This document shows positions 14,832 to 23,379 of a stretch of DNA of 34,715 nt, piece by piece (positions within the stretch are counted from its first letter, which is position 1; the number at the start of each line of letters is the position of its first letter). A program made the translations under genes and the position numbers. Source of the stretch: Rhodospirillales bacterium (GTDB lineage Bacteria; Pseudomonadota; Alphaproteobacteria; Reyranellales; Reyranellaceae); the NCBI GenBank assembly GCA_947466085.1, contig CANIEC010000034.1, positions 1-34,715 on the forward strand. Direction: 5' to 3'. Below the pieces are notes generated by a model. The model ran no database searches. It saw only the letters and a program-made list of their open reading frames with translations, and was not told where the DNA came from.

Positions 14832-15431
14832 ATGACTCAGCCGGTGGACAACAAGGTCACGATCCTCGTCCTGCAGCACCCGCAGGAGCAGGACCGCGTG
14901 CTGGGCACGGCGGGCCTGCTGGCCGGTTCGCTGGCCAACGCCAAGGTGGTTGTGGGCCTGTCGTGGCGCAATCTCCCCCACGCATTCGGCGCGCCGGCCG
15001 AGCCGCGCGACTGGGGCGTACTCTATCTCGGCTCTACGCAGACCAGGGGCCAGGCGGCGCCGCTGGTCGCCATCGATGGCAAGGGCCAGCCGCTGGCCGA
15101 CCAGGAGTCGGCACGCGCAGGCCTCAAGGGGCTGATCGCGCTCGACGGCAACTGGGCGCAGGCCAAGGCGCTGTGGTGGCGCAACGCATGGCTGACCAAG
15201 CTGCGCCGCTTCGTCGTGGTGCCGGACGGCCCGTCGCTCTACGGCGACCTGCGGCGCGAAGCACGCCCCGATGCCGTCTCGACCTTGGAAGCGGTGGCGC
15301 TGGCGCTACAGGTCCTCGAAGGCGATGGTGCAGTGCGGGAGAAACTCCTCGTGCCCTTTCGTGCCCTGCTGGCGAAGGCGCGGCACGAGGGTGTTCGCGA
15401 TTCCAAACGGGATCGTCGCGTCCGGCGTTAG
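14832..15431 (+). CDS. DTW-domain protein (TapT-like tRNA aminocarboxypropyltransferase)
   Basis: A 199-residue DTW-domain protein. Conserved marks are HPQEQDR near residue 16, LDGNWAQAKAL at 104-114 (usual DxTW/DGTW here DGNW at D105-W108), a basic tract after it, and RREARPDAVSTLEA with STLEA at 150-154. The family's founding members (TapA/TapT/DTWD) attach an aminocarboxypropyl group to uridine in tRNA using SAM. It is shorter than E. coli TapT and has no Cys-rich N-terminal motif, so metal binding is apparently lost. It starts 34 bases from the divergent unknown gene and ends 20 bases before IOR alpha. The 20-base gap could put it in the IOR run, but IOR has its own promoter-like sequence. 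Confidence 0.83.
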   Translation: MTQPVDNKVTILVLQHPQEQDRVLGTAGLLAGSLANAKVVVGLSWRNLPHAFGAPAEPRDWGVLYLGSTQTRGQAAPLVAIDGKGQPLADQESARAGLKGLIALDGNWAQAKALWWRNAWLTKLRRFVVVPDGPSLYGDLRREARPDAVSTLEAVALALQVLEGDGAVREKLLVPFRALLAKARHEGVRDSKRDRRVRR

Positions 15432-15444
15432 CCGCCCCTATACT
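15416..15444 (+). promoter_or_regulatory. Candidate promoter for a leaderless IOR-alpha transcript
   Basis: TATACT at 15439-15444 (5/6 match to a -10) ends seven bases before the ATG at 15452, and no Shine-Dalgarno is visible. This places the expected transcript start at the start codon. A TCGCGT at 15416-15421, 17 bases upstream, repeats the same hexamer and spacing seen before the DTW gene. The upstream hexamer lies in the preceding coding sequence, so chance is quite possible. Confidence 0.3.
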
Positions 15445-15451
15445 TTGCGCC

Positions 15452-17608
15452 ATGCTCGACCAGCCGGCGGCCCAACTTCCCGTTTCCCAGCGGACCAATC
15501 CGGAACGCTCCTTCACAGAGGAAGTCCGCGCCCTGCGGCTGGGCGACGGCGAGATCTTCCGGGGCGAGGGCATCCTGGCCGTCACCAAGGCGATCCTGCA
15601 ATCCGGCGTCGCCTATGTCGGCGGCTACCAGGGCGCGCCGGTCTCGCACCTGGTCGACGTGCTGGTCGAATCGCAGGACCTGCTGGACGAGCTGGGGGTC
15701 CATCTCGAGACCTGCACCAACGAATCTTCCGCCGCGGCGCTGCTCGGCGCGTCGATCAACTATCCGATGCGCGGCTGCGTCACCTGGAAGTCGATCGTCG
15801 GCACCAACGTGGCGGCCGACGCGCTTTCCAACCTCGCCTCGCCGGGCGTGATCGGCGGCGCGCTGATCGTGGTCGGCGAGGATTACGGCGAGGGCGCCTC
15901 GGTCATCCAGGAGCGCACCCAGGCCTATGCGCTGAAATCCTCGGTCTGGCTGATGGATCCACGGCCGTCGCTGCCGACCATCGTGCGCTGCACGGAAAAG
16001 GCCTTCGAGCTCTCGGAGGCGACCAACACGCCGGTGATGATGGAGTTGCGCATCCGCGCCTGCCACGTCACGGGCGAGTTCGTGGCCAGGGACAACGTGC
16101 CGCCTACCATCTCGCGCAACCATCGGCTCGCGGAGCCCGCGGCGCACAATTACGACCGCATCTCGCATCCGCCGTCGACCTATGCGCATGAGAAGATCAA
16201 GGTCGAGGTCCGCCAGCCTGCGGCCGAGCGCTTCATCGTAGAGCACGGGCTGAACGAACATCTGCCGGGCGAGCGGTCCGATCTCGGCATCATCGTCCAG
16301 GGCGGCATCACCAACGTGCTGGTGCGCGGCCTCGACCGGCTGGAGGTCGAGGGCAAGATCCCGACCCTGGTGCTCAACGTCACGCACCCGCTGGCGCCCG
16401 ACCAGATCGCCGATTTCTGCAGGGGCAAACGCGCCGTGCTGGTCGTCGAGGAGGGGGCGCCCGACTACATCGAGCAGGCGATCCACGTCCTGCTGCGCAA
16501 GCGCGACATCGACACGAAGATCTACGGCAAGGATGTGCTGCCGATGGCCGGCGAGTACACCGCCGAGGTGGTGACCGAGGGCCTGCTGAAGTTCTTCGCG
16601 CAGTCAGCCAACGACATCGACCTGAGCAGACCGAGCGAACGCTTCGAGGCGGCCCGTGCCGGACGCGCCGAGGCGCAGCGTCTGCTGGGCGGGCCGCTGC
16701 CGCTGCGTCCGCCGGGCTTCTGCACCGGTTGCCCCGAGCGGCCGGTTTTCTCGGCGATCAAGCTGCTCGAACGCGAGGTCGGCAAAGTCCACATTTCGAG
16801 CGACATCGGCTGTCATTCCTTCGCGACCCTGGCGCCGTTCAATCTCGGCAATTCGATCCTGGGGTTCGGCATGTCGCTGGCGGCTGCCGGTGCGGTCGCG
16901 CCGGTGATGCAGAAGCGCACGATCTCGGTGATGGGCGATGGCGGCTTCTGGCACAACGGGCTGCTGAGCGGCGTCGCCTCGACGATGTTCAATCGCGGCG
17001 ACCGCGTGCTGGTCATCATGCAGAACGGCTACACCTCGGCGACGGGGGCGCAGTTCATTCCCAACACGTCGGGCAATCGCCGCGACGGCGAGACCACCTC
17101 CGAGATCGCCGCTACGCTCAAGGCGATGGGGGTCGGCTGGCTGCGCACCATCCGCACCTACAACGTCGGCACCATGCTCAAGACCCTGCGCGAGGCGATG
17201 AGCACCGAGCACAAGGGCCTCAAGGTCATCGTGGCCGATGGCGAGTGCCAACTCGCGCGCCAGCGCCGCATCCGTCCGCAGATCGCCGCCCAGCTGAAGC
17301 GCGGCGATAGGGTCGTGCGCACGCGCTACGGCGTCGACGACGAGGTCTGTACCGGCGACCATTCCTGCATCCGGCTTTCGGGCTGTCCCTCGCTGGTGGT
17401 CAAGCCCAGCCCCGATCCGCTGCGCAGCGACCCCGTGGCAAGCGTCAACAACGGCTGCGTCGGCTGCGGCCTGTGCGGCGAGGTGGCCGATGCCGCCGTT
17501 CTGTGTCCGTCTTTCTACAAGGCCGACATCGTGCAGAACGCGACCTGGTGGGACCGGCTCAAGGGGAAGGTCCGGTCGAAGGTGATCGGAGCGATGGCGG
17601 GTGCCTAA
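15452..17608 (+). CDS. iorA: Indolepyruvate:ferredoxin oxidoreductase, alpha subunit
   Basis: A 718-residue thiamine-diphosphate enzyme that oxidatively decarboxylates indolepyruvate or phenylpyruvate to the aryl-acetyl-CoA, passing electrons to ferredoxin. From the N-terminus: a pyrimidine-binding domain with YVGGYQGAPVSHLVD and the conserved ETCTNESSAAALLGAS, then the TPP domain with FCTGCPERP near residue 424, GDGGFWHNG near 493 and NGYTSATGAQ near 524. The C-terminus carries iron-sulfur cysteines: CxxCxxCx9CP near 667, a standard [4Fe-4S] site, preceded by a sparser CTGDHSCIRLSGCP group. The start at ATG 15452 comes from the family's N-terminus; the frame extends far upstream but only through other genes. 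It overlaps the beta gene by eight bases. Substrate preference among aryl pyruvates is not determined. Confidence 0.93.
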   Translation: MLDQPAAQLPVSQRTNPERSFTEEVRALRLGDGEIFRGEGILAVTKAILQSGVAYVGGYQGAPVSHLVDVLVESQDLLDELGVHLETCTNESSAAALLGASINYPMRGCVTWKSIVGTNVAADALSNLASPGVIGGALIVVGEDYGEGASVIQERTQAYALKSSVWLMDPRPSLPTIVRCTEKAFELSEATNTPVMMELRIRACHVTGEFVARDNVPPTISRNHRLAEPAAHNYDRISHPPSTYAHEKIKVEVRQPAAERFIVEHGLNEHLPGERSDLGIIVQGGITNVLVRGLDRLEVEGKIPTLVLNVTHPLAPDQIADFCRGKRAVLVVEEGAPDYIEQAIHVLLRKRDIDTKIYGKDVLPMAGEYTAEVVTEGLLKFFAQSANDIDLSRPSERFEAARAGRAEAQRLLGGPLPLRPPGFCTGCPERPVFSAIKLLEREVGKVHISSDIGCHSFATLAPFNLGNSILGFGMSLAAAGAVAPVMQKRTISVMGDGGFWHNGLLSGVASTMFNRGDRVLVIMQNGYTSATGAQFIPNTSGNRRDGETTSEIAATLKAMGVGWLRTIRTYNVGTMLKTLREAMSTEHKGLKVIVADGECQLARQRRIRPQIAAQLKRGDRVVRTRYGVDDEVCTGDHSCIRLSGCPSLVVKPSPDPLRSDPVASVNNGCVGCGLCGEVADAAVLCPSFYKADIVQNATWWDRLKGKVRSKVIGAMAGA

Positions 17609-19106
17609 GCCCATCACCCTCCTGATCGGCGCGCTGGGCGGCGATGGCGGCGGCGTGCTGTGCGACTGGATCGTGGCGGCGGCGCAGAGCCGCGGGCTTG
17701 CCGTGCAGGCGACGCAGATCCCGGGCGTGGCGCAGCGCACCGGCGCCACGACCTACTATGTCGAGGTGATGCCGGCGGGTGCGACACTGTCCTCCGTGCT
17801 GGCGCTCAATCCGGCGATCGGGGAGGTGGATGTCGCGCTGGCGACCGAGCTGCTGGAAGCCGGCCGCATGATCTTCAACGGCTTCGTGACGCCCGACCGG
17901 ACGACCCTGATTGCCTCCACGCATCGCGTGCTGGCGATCGGGGAGCGCATGGCGATGGGTGACGGCAGTTTCGACGTCGGCAAGTTGCTGCGGGCCGTGA
18001 AGGAGCGCAGCCGCGAGCAGATCCTGTTCGACATGGACCAGGCGGCCGAGGAATCCGGCGGCGTTCTCAACGCGGTGCTGCTGGGCGCGTTGGCCGGGTC
18101 CGGCAGGTTGCCCATTCCCGACAGTGCCTTCGAGGCCGCGATCCGGCACGCGGGCAAGTCGGTCGACACCAACCTCGCGGCCTTCTCCTTCGGTCGCGGC
18201 CATGCGTGTGGCGAATTGGACCAGGCCGTGCGCGAGCATCGCAAGCGGCAGACGGCCGTGCAGGGCGCTGAAGACCTGATCGAACGCGCACGCCAGGCTT
18301 ACCCAGCTGCCAGCCTCGATGTCGTGGAGGAGGGCATCCGTCGCCTGACCGCCTACCAGGACCGGCGCTACGCCGCGCTCTACCTCGACCGGCTCGACCC
18401 GATCCATGCGCTGGGCTCGGCCGAGCTGCTGCGCGAAGTGGCGCGCCATCTTGCCGTGCGCATGTCCTTCGAGGACGTGATCCGCGTGGCCCAGGCCAAG
18501 ACCTCGGCCGAGCGGTTGGCGCGCGTGCGGGCCGAGGTTCGCGCCAAGGAGCAGGAGCCGCTGGAGATCACCGAGCATTTCAAGCCGGGGATCGAGGAGA
18601 TCGCGGCGGTCCTGCCGCCGTTGCTGGCGCGGCGCCTGATCGCCTGGGGCGAACGCACCGGCCGCCTCGGCAGGACCTACTTCTCGATACAGGTGCGCAC
18701 GACGACGATCCTTGGGTTTGCACGGCTGCGGCTCGTCGCCGGCCTGCGCCGGTGGCGTCCGCATACCTCCCGCTATGTCGAGGAGCAGGCCGAGATCGAG
18801 CGTTGGCTTGGAGAGATCCTTGCTGCTGCGCCGCTGGGACTCGACCTCGCGCGCGAGATCGCGGAATCGGCGCGTCTCATCAAAGGCTATGGCGACACCC
18901 ACAAGCGCGGGCTCGGCAACTACCGCCGCATCGCCGACGAGGTGATTGCCCCCGCTCTGGCCGGTCGGATGACACCGCGCGCTGCCGCGGACGCCGTCGC
19001 CAATGCCCGGGTGGCGGCGCTCGCCGATCCCGAGGGCGAGTCGCTGTCCCGGACGCTGGCCGCCATCGCCACCGCGACGGGACCGCTTCGGCAGGCCGCG
19101 GAATGA
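17601..19106 (+). CDS. iorB: Indolepyruvate oxidoreductase, beta-type subunit
   Basis: A 501-residue partner of the alpha subunit. Residues 1-190 form the pyruvate:ferredoxin oxidoreductase gamma domain, with GALGGDGGGVLCDWIV at the N-terminus and QIPGVAQRTGATTYY, as in IorB. The remaining ~300 residues are the long C-terminal domain that distinguishes the proteobacterial form from the ~200-residue archaeal IorB; its role is unknown. The start is GTG at 17601, overlapping the alpha stop by eight bases, and the stop overlaps the thioesterase ATG (ATGA), so all three are likely translated together. Family call is firm. Confidence 0.92.
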   Translation: MPKPITLLIGALGGDGGGVLCDWIVAAAQSRGLAVQATQIPGVAQRTGATTYYVEVMPAGATLSSVLALNPAIGEVDVALATELLEAGRMIFNGFVTPDRTTLIASTHRVLAIGERMAMGDGSFDVGKLLRAVKERSREQILFDMDQAAEESGGVLNAVLLGALAGSGRLPIPDSAFEAAIRHAGKSVDTNLAAFSFGRGHACGELDQAVREHRKRQTAVQGAEDLIERARQAYPAASLDVVEEGIRRLTAYQDRRYAALYLDRLDPIHALGSAELLREVARHLAVRMSFEDVIRVAQAKTSAERLARVRAEVRAKEQEPLEITEHFKPGIEEIAAVLPPLLARRLIAWGERTGRLGRTYFSIQVRTTTILGFARLRLVAGLRRWRPHTSRYVEEQAEIERWLGEILAAAPLGLDLAREIAESARLIKGYGDTHKRGLGNYRRIADEVIAPALAGRMTPRAAADAVANARVAALADPEGESLSRTLAAIATATGPLRQAAE

Positions 19107-19504
19107 TCGACGTCTCTGCACTGGCCCGGCGGGACGCCTTCACCCGCGGCCTCGGCATCGACTTCGTCGAAGCCTCACTCGGCCGCGCCGTGGCGCGGGT
19201 CGCGATCGAGGAACGCCATCTCAACTTCAACGGCGTCGGCCATGGCGGCCTGACGTTCACCCTGGCGGATGCCGCCTTCGGCTATGCCTGCAACTCGCAG
19301 GGCGTCGTCTCGGGCAGCATCGACGCGCACATCGTCTACAGCGTGGCCGTGCGGCTGGGCGACGTGCTGACCGCCACGGCGTTCGAGATCTCGCGCTCCA
19401 GCAAGGCCTCGAACTATCGCATCGACGTGGTGCGCGGCGACGGCAAGCTGGTTGCAGCGATGACCGGCACCGCGCTCATAAGCGGCAAGCCGGTGATTGT
19501 TTAG
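19103..19504 (+). CDS. PaaI-type hot-dog acyl-CoA thioesterase
   Basis: A 133-residue hot-dog thioesterase of the PaaI/hydroxyphenylacetyl-CoA thioesterase group. The HLNFNGVGHGGLTFTLADAAFG segment contains the family's Asn, HGG and Asp active-site residues. These enzymes hydrolyse phenylacetyl-CoA or its hydroxylated or epoxidised relatives, releasing CoA trapped in dead-end intermediates. The ATG at 19103 overlaps the IOR beta stop by four bases (ATGA), giving a clear operon with IOR. The reading frame begins further upstream but that part lies inside IOR beta. This pairing fits phenylpyruvate to phenylacetyl-CoA degradation; the ring-oxidising Paa genes are not in the window. Confidence 0.9.
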   Translation: MIDVSALARRDAFTRGLGIDFVEASLGRAVARVAIEERHLNFNGVGHGGLTFTLADAAFGYACNSQGVVSGSIDAHIVYSVAVRLGDVLTATAFEISRSSKASNYRIDVVRGDGKLVAAMTGTALISGKPVIV

Positions 19505-19517
19505 CCCCGCCGCTCTT

Positions 19518-19602
19518 GTCATCCTGAGCGAAGCGAAGGATCTCGCGCCCGCAACGGAGTCCGCTGGTCGCTCCGCAAGGTCCTTCGCTGGCGCTCAGGA
19601 CG
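19518..19602. repeat. Dispersed palindromic intergenic repeat
   Basis: An imperfect inverted repeat with arms 19518-19542 and 19579-19602, both built on GTCATCCTGAGCG...GCGAAGGATC. It fills the gap between the convergent thioesterase and GMC genes, so it can act as a bidirectional transcription end. The core matches the repeat at 34585-34655 closely. Confidence 0.8.
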
Positions 19603-19612
19603 AGAGAGCTTG

Positions 19613-21208
19613 CTAAGCCGCGCCCTTCAGGATGTCCGCCATCTTCTCGCCGACCATGATCGAGGGCGCGTTGGTGTTGCCGGAGGGCATGGTCGGGAAG
19701 ATCGAGGCATCGGCGACGCGCAGGCCCTGGATGCCGTGCACCCGGAGCTTGTCGTCAACAACGGTGTTCTGACCCTCGGGCCCCATGCGGCAGGTGCCGA
19801 TCGGGTGATAGGCGGTCTGCGAGTTGTTGCGGATCCAGGTGAGGATCTCCTCGTCGGTTTGCACCGAGGGGCCCGGCGAGAATTCTTCGTCGCGGTAGGG
19901 ATCCATCGGCTTGGCATCGACGATGCGGCGCATCATGCGGAAGCCGGCGGTCATCGCATCCTGGTCGATCCTGTCGGCCAGGAAATTGAAGCGGATGGCC
20001 GGATGGGCCTTGGGATCGGCCGAGCGGATGTGGATCGAGCCCAGGCTCTCGGGGCGGAGCTGGTAGCAGGCGATCGTCATCGACGGGAAGTCCTGCAGCT
20101 TGCGGGTCTTCGGGTCCTTGATCGAATAGGGCACGAGATGCATCTGCACGTCGGGCGTCTCGAGCTCCGGCCGCGTCTTCAGGAATCCCAGCAGCGGCGC
20201 CGAGGGCAGGCTCATGAAGCCGCCGCCGGTGGCGAGGTACTTCATCATCTGCGTCACCGCACCGATGCCGCGCGCCATGTGGTTGTAGGAGACGTGGGCG
20301 ACCTTCAGGCGCCAGATGATGCGGGCGTTGATGTGGTCGCGGAAGTTCTCGCCGACCGCGCGGAGTTCATGCTTCACCTCGATGCCGTGCTTCTTCAGCA
20401 GTTCCGGCTGGCCGATGCCAGAGAGTTCGAGGATCTGCGGGCTGGCGACGCCGCCGGCCGACAGGATCGTCTCCTTCGCTCGGGCCTGCACCGCCTTTCC
20501 GTCCTCCTCGTATTCGACGCCGACGCAACGCTTGCCCTCGAGCAGGACGCGCAGCGTGTGGGCGTTCGTGACGACGTGCAGGTTCGGACGCTTCATCGCT
20601 GGCTCGATGTAGCAGTGCGCCACGCTCATGCGCCGGCCCTTGTAGATCGAGGTCTGCGTCTTCACGACGCCTTCCTGGTCCTCGCTGTTGTAGTCGGGAT
20701 TGGTCTTGAAGCCCGCGGCCTTCGACGCCTCGAACAGCGCGTCGTAGAGCGGATTCTGGTCGGGGACGGTCGAGACCTTCAACGGTCCGTCGGTGCCGCG
20801 GCCGTTCGAGCCGTCGCCGTCGACGAAATTCTCCATGCGGGTGAAGAGCGGCGCCACGTCGCGCCAGCTCCAGCCGCGGCAGCCCATCTGCGCCCAGGTG
20901 TCGAAGTCGAGCGGCTGGCCACGCACCCAGACCAGCCCGTTGATGGAACTCGATCCGCCCAGCACTTTTCCGCGCGGTACCGGGATGACGCGGTTGGCCG
21001 TCCCCGGTTCGGGTTCGGATTGGTAGAGCCAGTTGGCGGCCGGGTTGTCGATCAGCAGGCCGAACGACAGCGGCATGCGGGAGTAGGGATGGCTGGCTGC
21101 ACCGGCCTCCAGCAGGAGCACCTTGTTGGTCGGCACTTCGGTGAGCCGTGCCGCCAGGGCTCCACCCGCCGATCCCGCGCCAACGATGATGTAGTCGTAC
21201 TCGGCCAT
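19613..21208 (-). CDS. GMC family FAD oxidoreductase (choline dehydrogenase-like)
   Basis: A 531-residue flavoprotein of the glucose-methanol-choline family. It has the ADP-binding GAGSAGGALAARL near residues 9-21, the GGSSSINGLVWVRG signature where FAD contacts lie, an ASPQILELSGIG second GMC signature, and near the C-terminus HPIGTCRMG (catalytic His ~468) and GNTNAPS (the usual Asn). It oxidises a primary alcohol; choline and polyethylene-glycol dehydrogenases are among the homologues. I start at ATG 21208 with GGGGAG before it; the open frame to 21499 crosses the divergent permease. No betaine pathway gene lies beside it, so choline is not established. Confidence 0.92.
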   Translation of the reverse strand: MAEYDYIIVGAGSAGGALAARLTEVPTNKVLLLEAGAASHPYSRMPLSFGLLIDNPAANWLYQSEPEPGTANRVIPVPRGKVLGGSSSINGLVWVRGQPLDFDTWAQMGCRGWSWRDVAPLFTRMENFVDGDGSNGRGTDGPLKVSTVPDQNPLYDALFEASKAAGFKTNPDYNSEDQEGVVKTQTSIYKGRRMSVAHCYIEPAMKRPNLHVVTNAHTLRVLLEGKRCVGVEYEEDGKAVQARAKETILSAGGVASPQILELSGIGQPELLKKHGIEVKHELRAVGENFRDHINARIIWRLKVAHVSYNHMARGIGAVTQMMKYLATGGGFMSLPSAPLLGFLKTRPELETPDVQMHLVPYSIKDPKTRKLQDFPSMTIACYQLRPESLGSIHIRSADPKAHPAIRFNFLADRIDQDAMTAGFRMMRRIVDAKPMDPYRDEEFSPGPSVQTDEEILTWIRNNSQTAYHPIGTCRMGPEGQNTVVDDKLRVHGIQGLRVADASIFPTMPSGNTNAPSIMVGEKMADILKGAA

Positions 21209-21413
21209 TTTGCCCGGTCTCCCCGCCCTTTCACTGTCACGCAACCGTAGCGCACCGCCATGCAGATGACAGGGACAATCTTGCCTCGGCACAGATGAAT
21301 TGCCCTGTTCCGATACGAAGGTGCCCGCGCGCCGGCCATCGTCGCGCCCCCGCGGTACACGGGACTTGCCGCCGTGCGATAACCGTATCCACCACGGCGG
21401 GGCGGAGACGGCG

Positions 21414-22514
21414 ATGATCGATACGGAAAAGGGTAGGGCCGATATCACGCGATTCACGATCGATGTCGCGATCCGGCTCGGGCTGATCGCCACGGTCATC
21501 TATGTGAGCCTGCTCCTGCTGCAGCCGGTGGCGGCGCTGATGATGTGGGCCATCATCCTGTCGGTTGCCGTCTATCCCTTGTTCGACATGGCCCGGCGCC
21601 GCCTGCATCTACCGGACGGGGTCACCGCCGCGCTGTTCTCGGTCCTGCTGCTCGTGCTGCTGCTGACGCCGGCCGTCCTCCTCGCGGGATCCGCCGTGGG
21701 AAGCCTCGACGAGTATGCCCGGATGCTGCTGCGCGGCGAGCATGTCGTGCCGCCCCCGCCCGAATCGGTGAAGGACTGGCCCATGGTCGGTGCGCGGGTC
21801 TACGACTTCTGGCTGACCGCCTCGAACGATGCGCGAGCCATCGTGACGGCCCATGTCGGCCAGCTGGCCTCAGTCGGTCGCTGGATGGGCGGCATCGCGG
21901 CGGGCGTCTTCCTGGGAGTCCTGCAGTTCGCCGGCGCCATCATCGTGGCGGGCGTCCTCCTGGCCTATTCCAACGAGTTGACTGCGACGCTGCGCGCCCT
22001 CGCAGCGCGGGTGGCCGAGACGCGCGGCCGGCACTTCCTCGAGATTGCCGGCTCGACCATCCGCAACGTGTCGCAGGGCGTCATCGGCATCGCTCTTCTG
22101 CAGTCGGTGCTGCTGGCGATCGGCATGCTGGTGGCTGAAGTCCCCTTCGCCGGCGCCATTACCTTCGTCTGCCTCGTGCTGGCGATCGTGCAGGTCGGGC
22201 CCAACATCGTCATGATCCCGGTGATCATCTGGACGTGGATGTATCTGCCGGCCCTGCATGCCGGCCTGTTCACTTCCTATACGGTGCCGTTGCTGCTGCT
22301 CGACAATGTGCTGCGCCCTATCCTGATGGCGCGCGGACTGCCGACGCCCATGGCGGTGATCGTGGCCGGCGTCATCTGCGGCACCCTGGCGGGAGGACTC
22401 ATCGGCCTGTTCGTCGGCCCCGTGGTGCTGTCGGTGTTCTACGACCTGCTGGTCGCCTGGATCTCGGCAGGCCGGAAGGTCGAGGCAAACGACGTTCCGG
22501 TGCCCGCGCCCTGA
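21414..22514 (+). CDS. AI-2E family transporter
   Basis: A 366-residue polytopic membrane protein of the AI-2 exporter (TqsA/YdiK/PerM, UPF0118) family. It has two N-terminal helices, a loop of about 100 residues, then the conserved five-helix core including a GPNIVMIPVIIW turn and DNVLRPILMARG, a family landmark. Transport of AI-2 is established for only some members; others move ions or unknown solutes. The start at ATG 21414 follows GGAG at six bases. The stop abuts the stop of the convergent SDR with no intervening base. The 205-base gap to the GMC start shows no convincing promoter pair. Confidence 0.9.
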   Translation: MIDTEKGRADITRFTIDVAIRLGLIATVIYVSLLLLQPVAALMMWAIILSVAVYPLFDMARRRLHLPDGVTAALFSVLLLVLLLTPAVLLAGSAVGSLDEYARMLLRGEHVVPPPPESVKDWPMVGARVYDFWLTASNDARAIVTAHVGQLASVGRWMGGIAAGVFLGVLQFAGAIIVAGVLLAYSNELTATLRALAARVAETRGRHFLEIAGSTIRNVSQGVIGIALLQSVLLAIGMLVAEVPFAGAITFVCLVLAIVQVGPNIVMIPVIIWTWMYLPALHAGLFTSYTVPLLLLDNVLRPILMARGLPTPMAVIVAGVICGTLAGGLIGLFVGPVVLSVFYDLLVAWISAGRKVEANDVPVPAP

Positions 22515-23369
22515 CTACTTCTTCTTCGGACGGAGCGCGTCCCACTGCTCGTCGGTCCAGTCGAGCATGGCCGAGGTATTGGCGCCGCCGCCACCGGACT
22601 GCAGCATCTTGCCGCCGTCGATAACGATCGCATCGCCGTTGATGTAGGCCGCACCGTCGCTCACCAGGAAGGCGGCGAGGTTGGCCAGCTCGATGTGCTC
22701 GCCGACACGGCGCATCGGGATCGCCTTTATCATGTCGTCCTGGGCGCCGCGCTCCTTGGGCATCAGCCGGCTCCAGGCACCCTCGGTCGGGAAGGGGCCG
22801 GGGACGATCGCGCAGGTGCGGATGCCCTTGGGACCCCATTCGACGGCCAGGCTCTTGGTCATGGCGAGTACGCCCGCCTTGGCCATCGCCGAAGGGACGG
22901 TGAAGGGCGCGCCGGTAAGCGACGAGACCGTGAGGATCGACATCACGACCTTGTTGCGCTCGCCGGCGTCGATCCAGCGGCGGCCGGCCGCGACGGTGCA
23001 GTAGGCCGAACCGTGCAGCACGATGCCCAGCACGGCGTCGATCGCCCGCGAGGACATCTTGTGAGTCTGGGCGAGGATCTGGCCGGCGGCGTTGTTGACC
23101 AGGATGTCGAGCGGGCGTTTCTCCCAGATCTTGTCCATCATCGCCTCGACGGCGTCGGGGATGCGCACGTCGCAGCCCACCGTCTCGATCTCGCCGCCGG
23201 TTTCCTGCGCGAGTTCGGCCGCGGTCTCCTTCAGCACGTCCTCGCGGCGGCCGCAGATGATCACGTTGGCGCCCAGTTCGAGATAACGGTGCGCCATCGA
23301 GCGGCCGAGGCCGGTGCCGCCGCCGGTGACCAGGATGCGCTTGCCTTTGAGCAGGTCCGGTTGGAACAT
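22515..23369 (-). CDS. SDR of the 2,4-dienoyl-CoA reductase type
   Basis: A 284-residue SDR. It has TGGGTGLG for NADP binding and NNAAG in place of NNAG, the form seen in 2,4-dienoyl-CoA reductases. The usual Tyr of YxxxK is absent: the residues are S-A-M-A-K, as in mammalian DECR1 where Ser and Lys sit there. That makes an enoyl- or dienoyl-CoA reductase far likelier than an alcohol dehydrogenase. A 10-base gap follows the CoA-transferase gene, so they are probably one operon acting on acyl-CoA thioesters. The C-terminal tail beyond GDAIVIDGG is a low-complexity GGGGAN stretch and a basic end. Specific substrate unknown. Confidence 0.88.
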   Translation of the reverse strand: MFQPDLLKGKRILVTGGGTGLGRSMAHRYLELGANVIICGRREDVLKETAAELAQETGGEIETVGCDVRIPDAVEAMMDKIWEKRPLDILVNNAAGQILAQTHKMSSRAIDAVLGIVLHGSAYCTVAAGRRWIDAGERNKVVMSILTVSSLTGAPFTVPSAMAKAGVLAMTKSLAVEWGPKGIRTCAIVPGPFPTEGAWSRLMPKERGAQDDMIKAIPMRRVGEHIELANLAAFLVSDGAAYINGDAIVIDGGKMLQSGGGGANTSAMLDWTDEQWDALRPKKK

Positions 23370-23379
23370 CGTCTTTTTC

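Noticed and set aside
14303..15451. Upstream extension of the IOR alpha frame
   Set aside because: It overlaps the duplicated unknown protein and the DTW gene; homology begins at the ATG at 15452.
17559..19121. 520-residue minus-strand frame
   Set aside because: Antisense to IOR beta, with shadow composition and no family motif.
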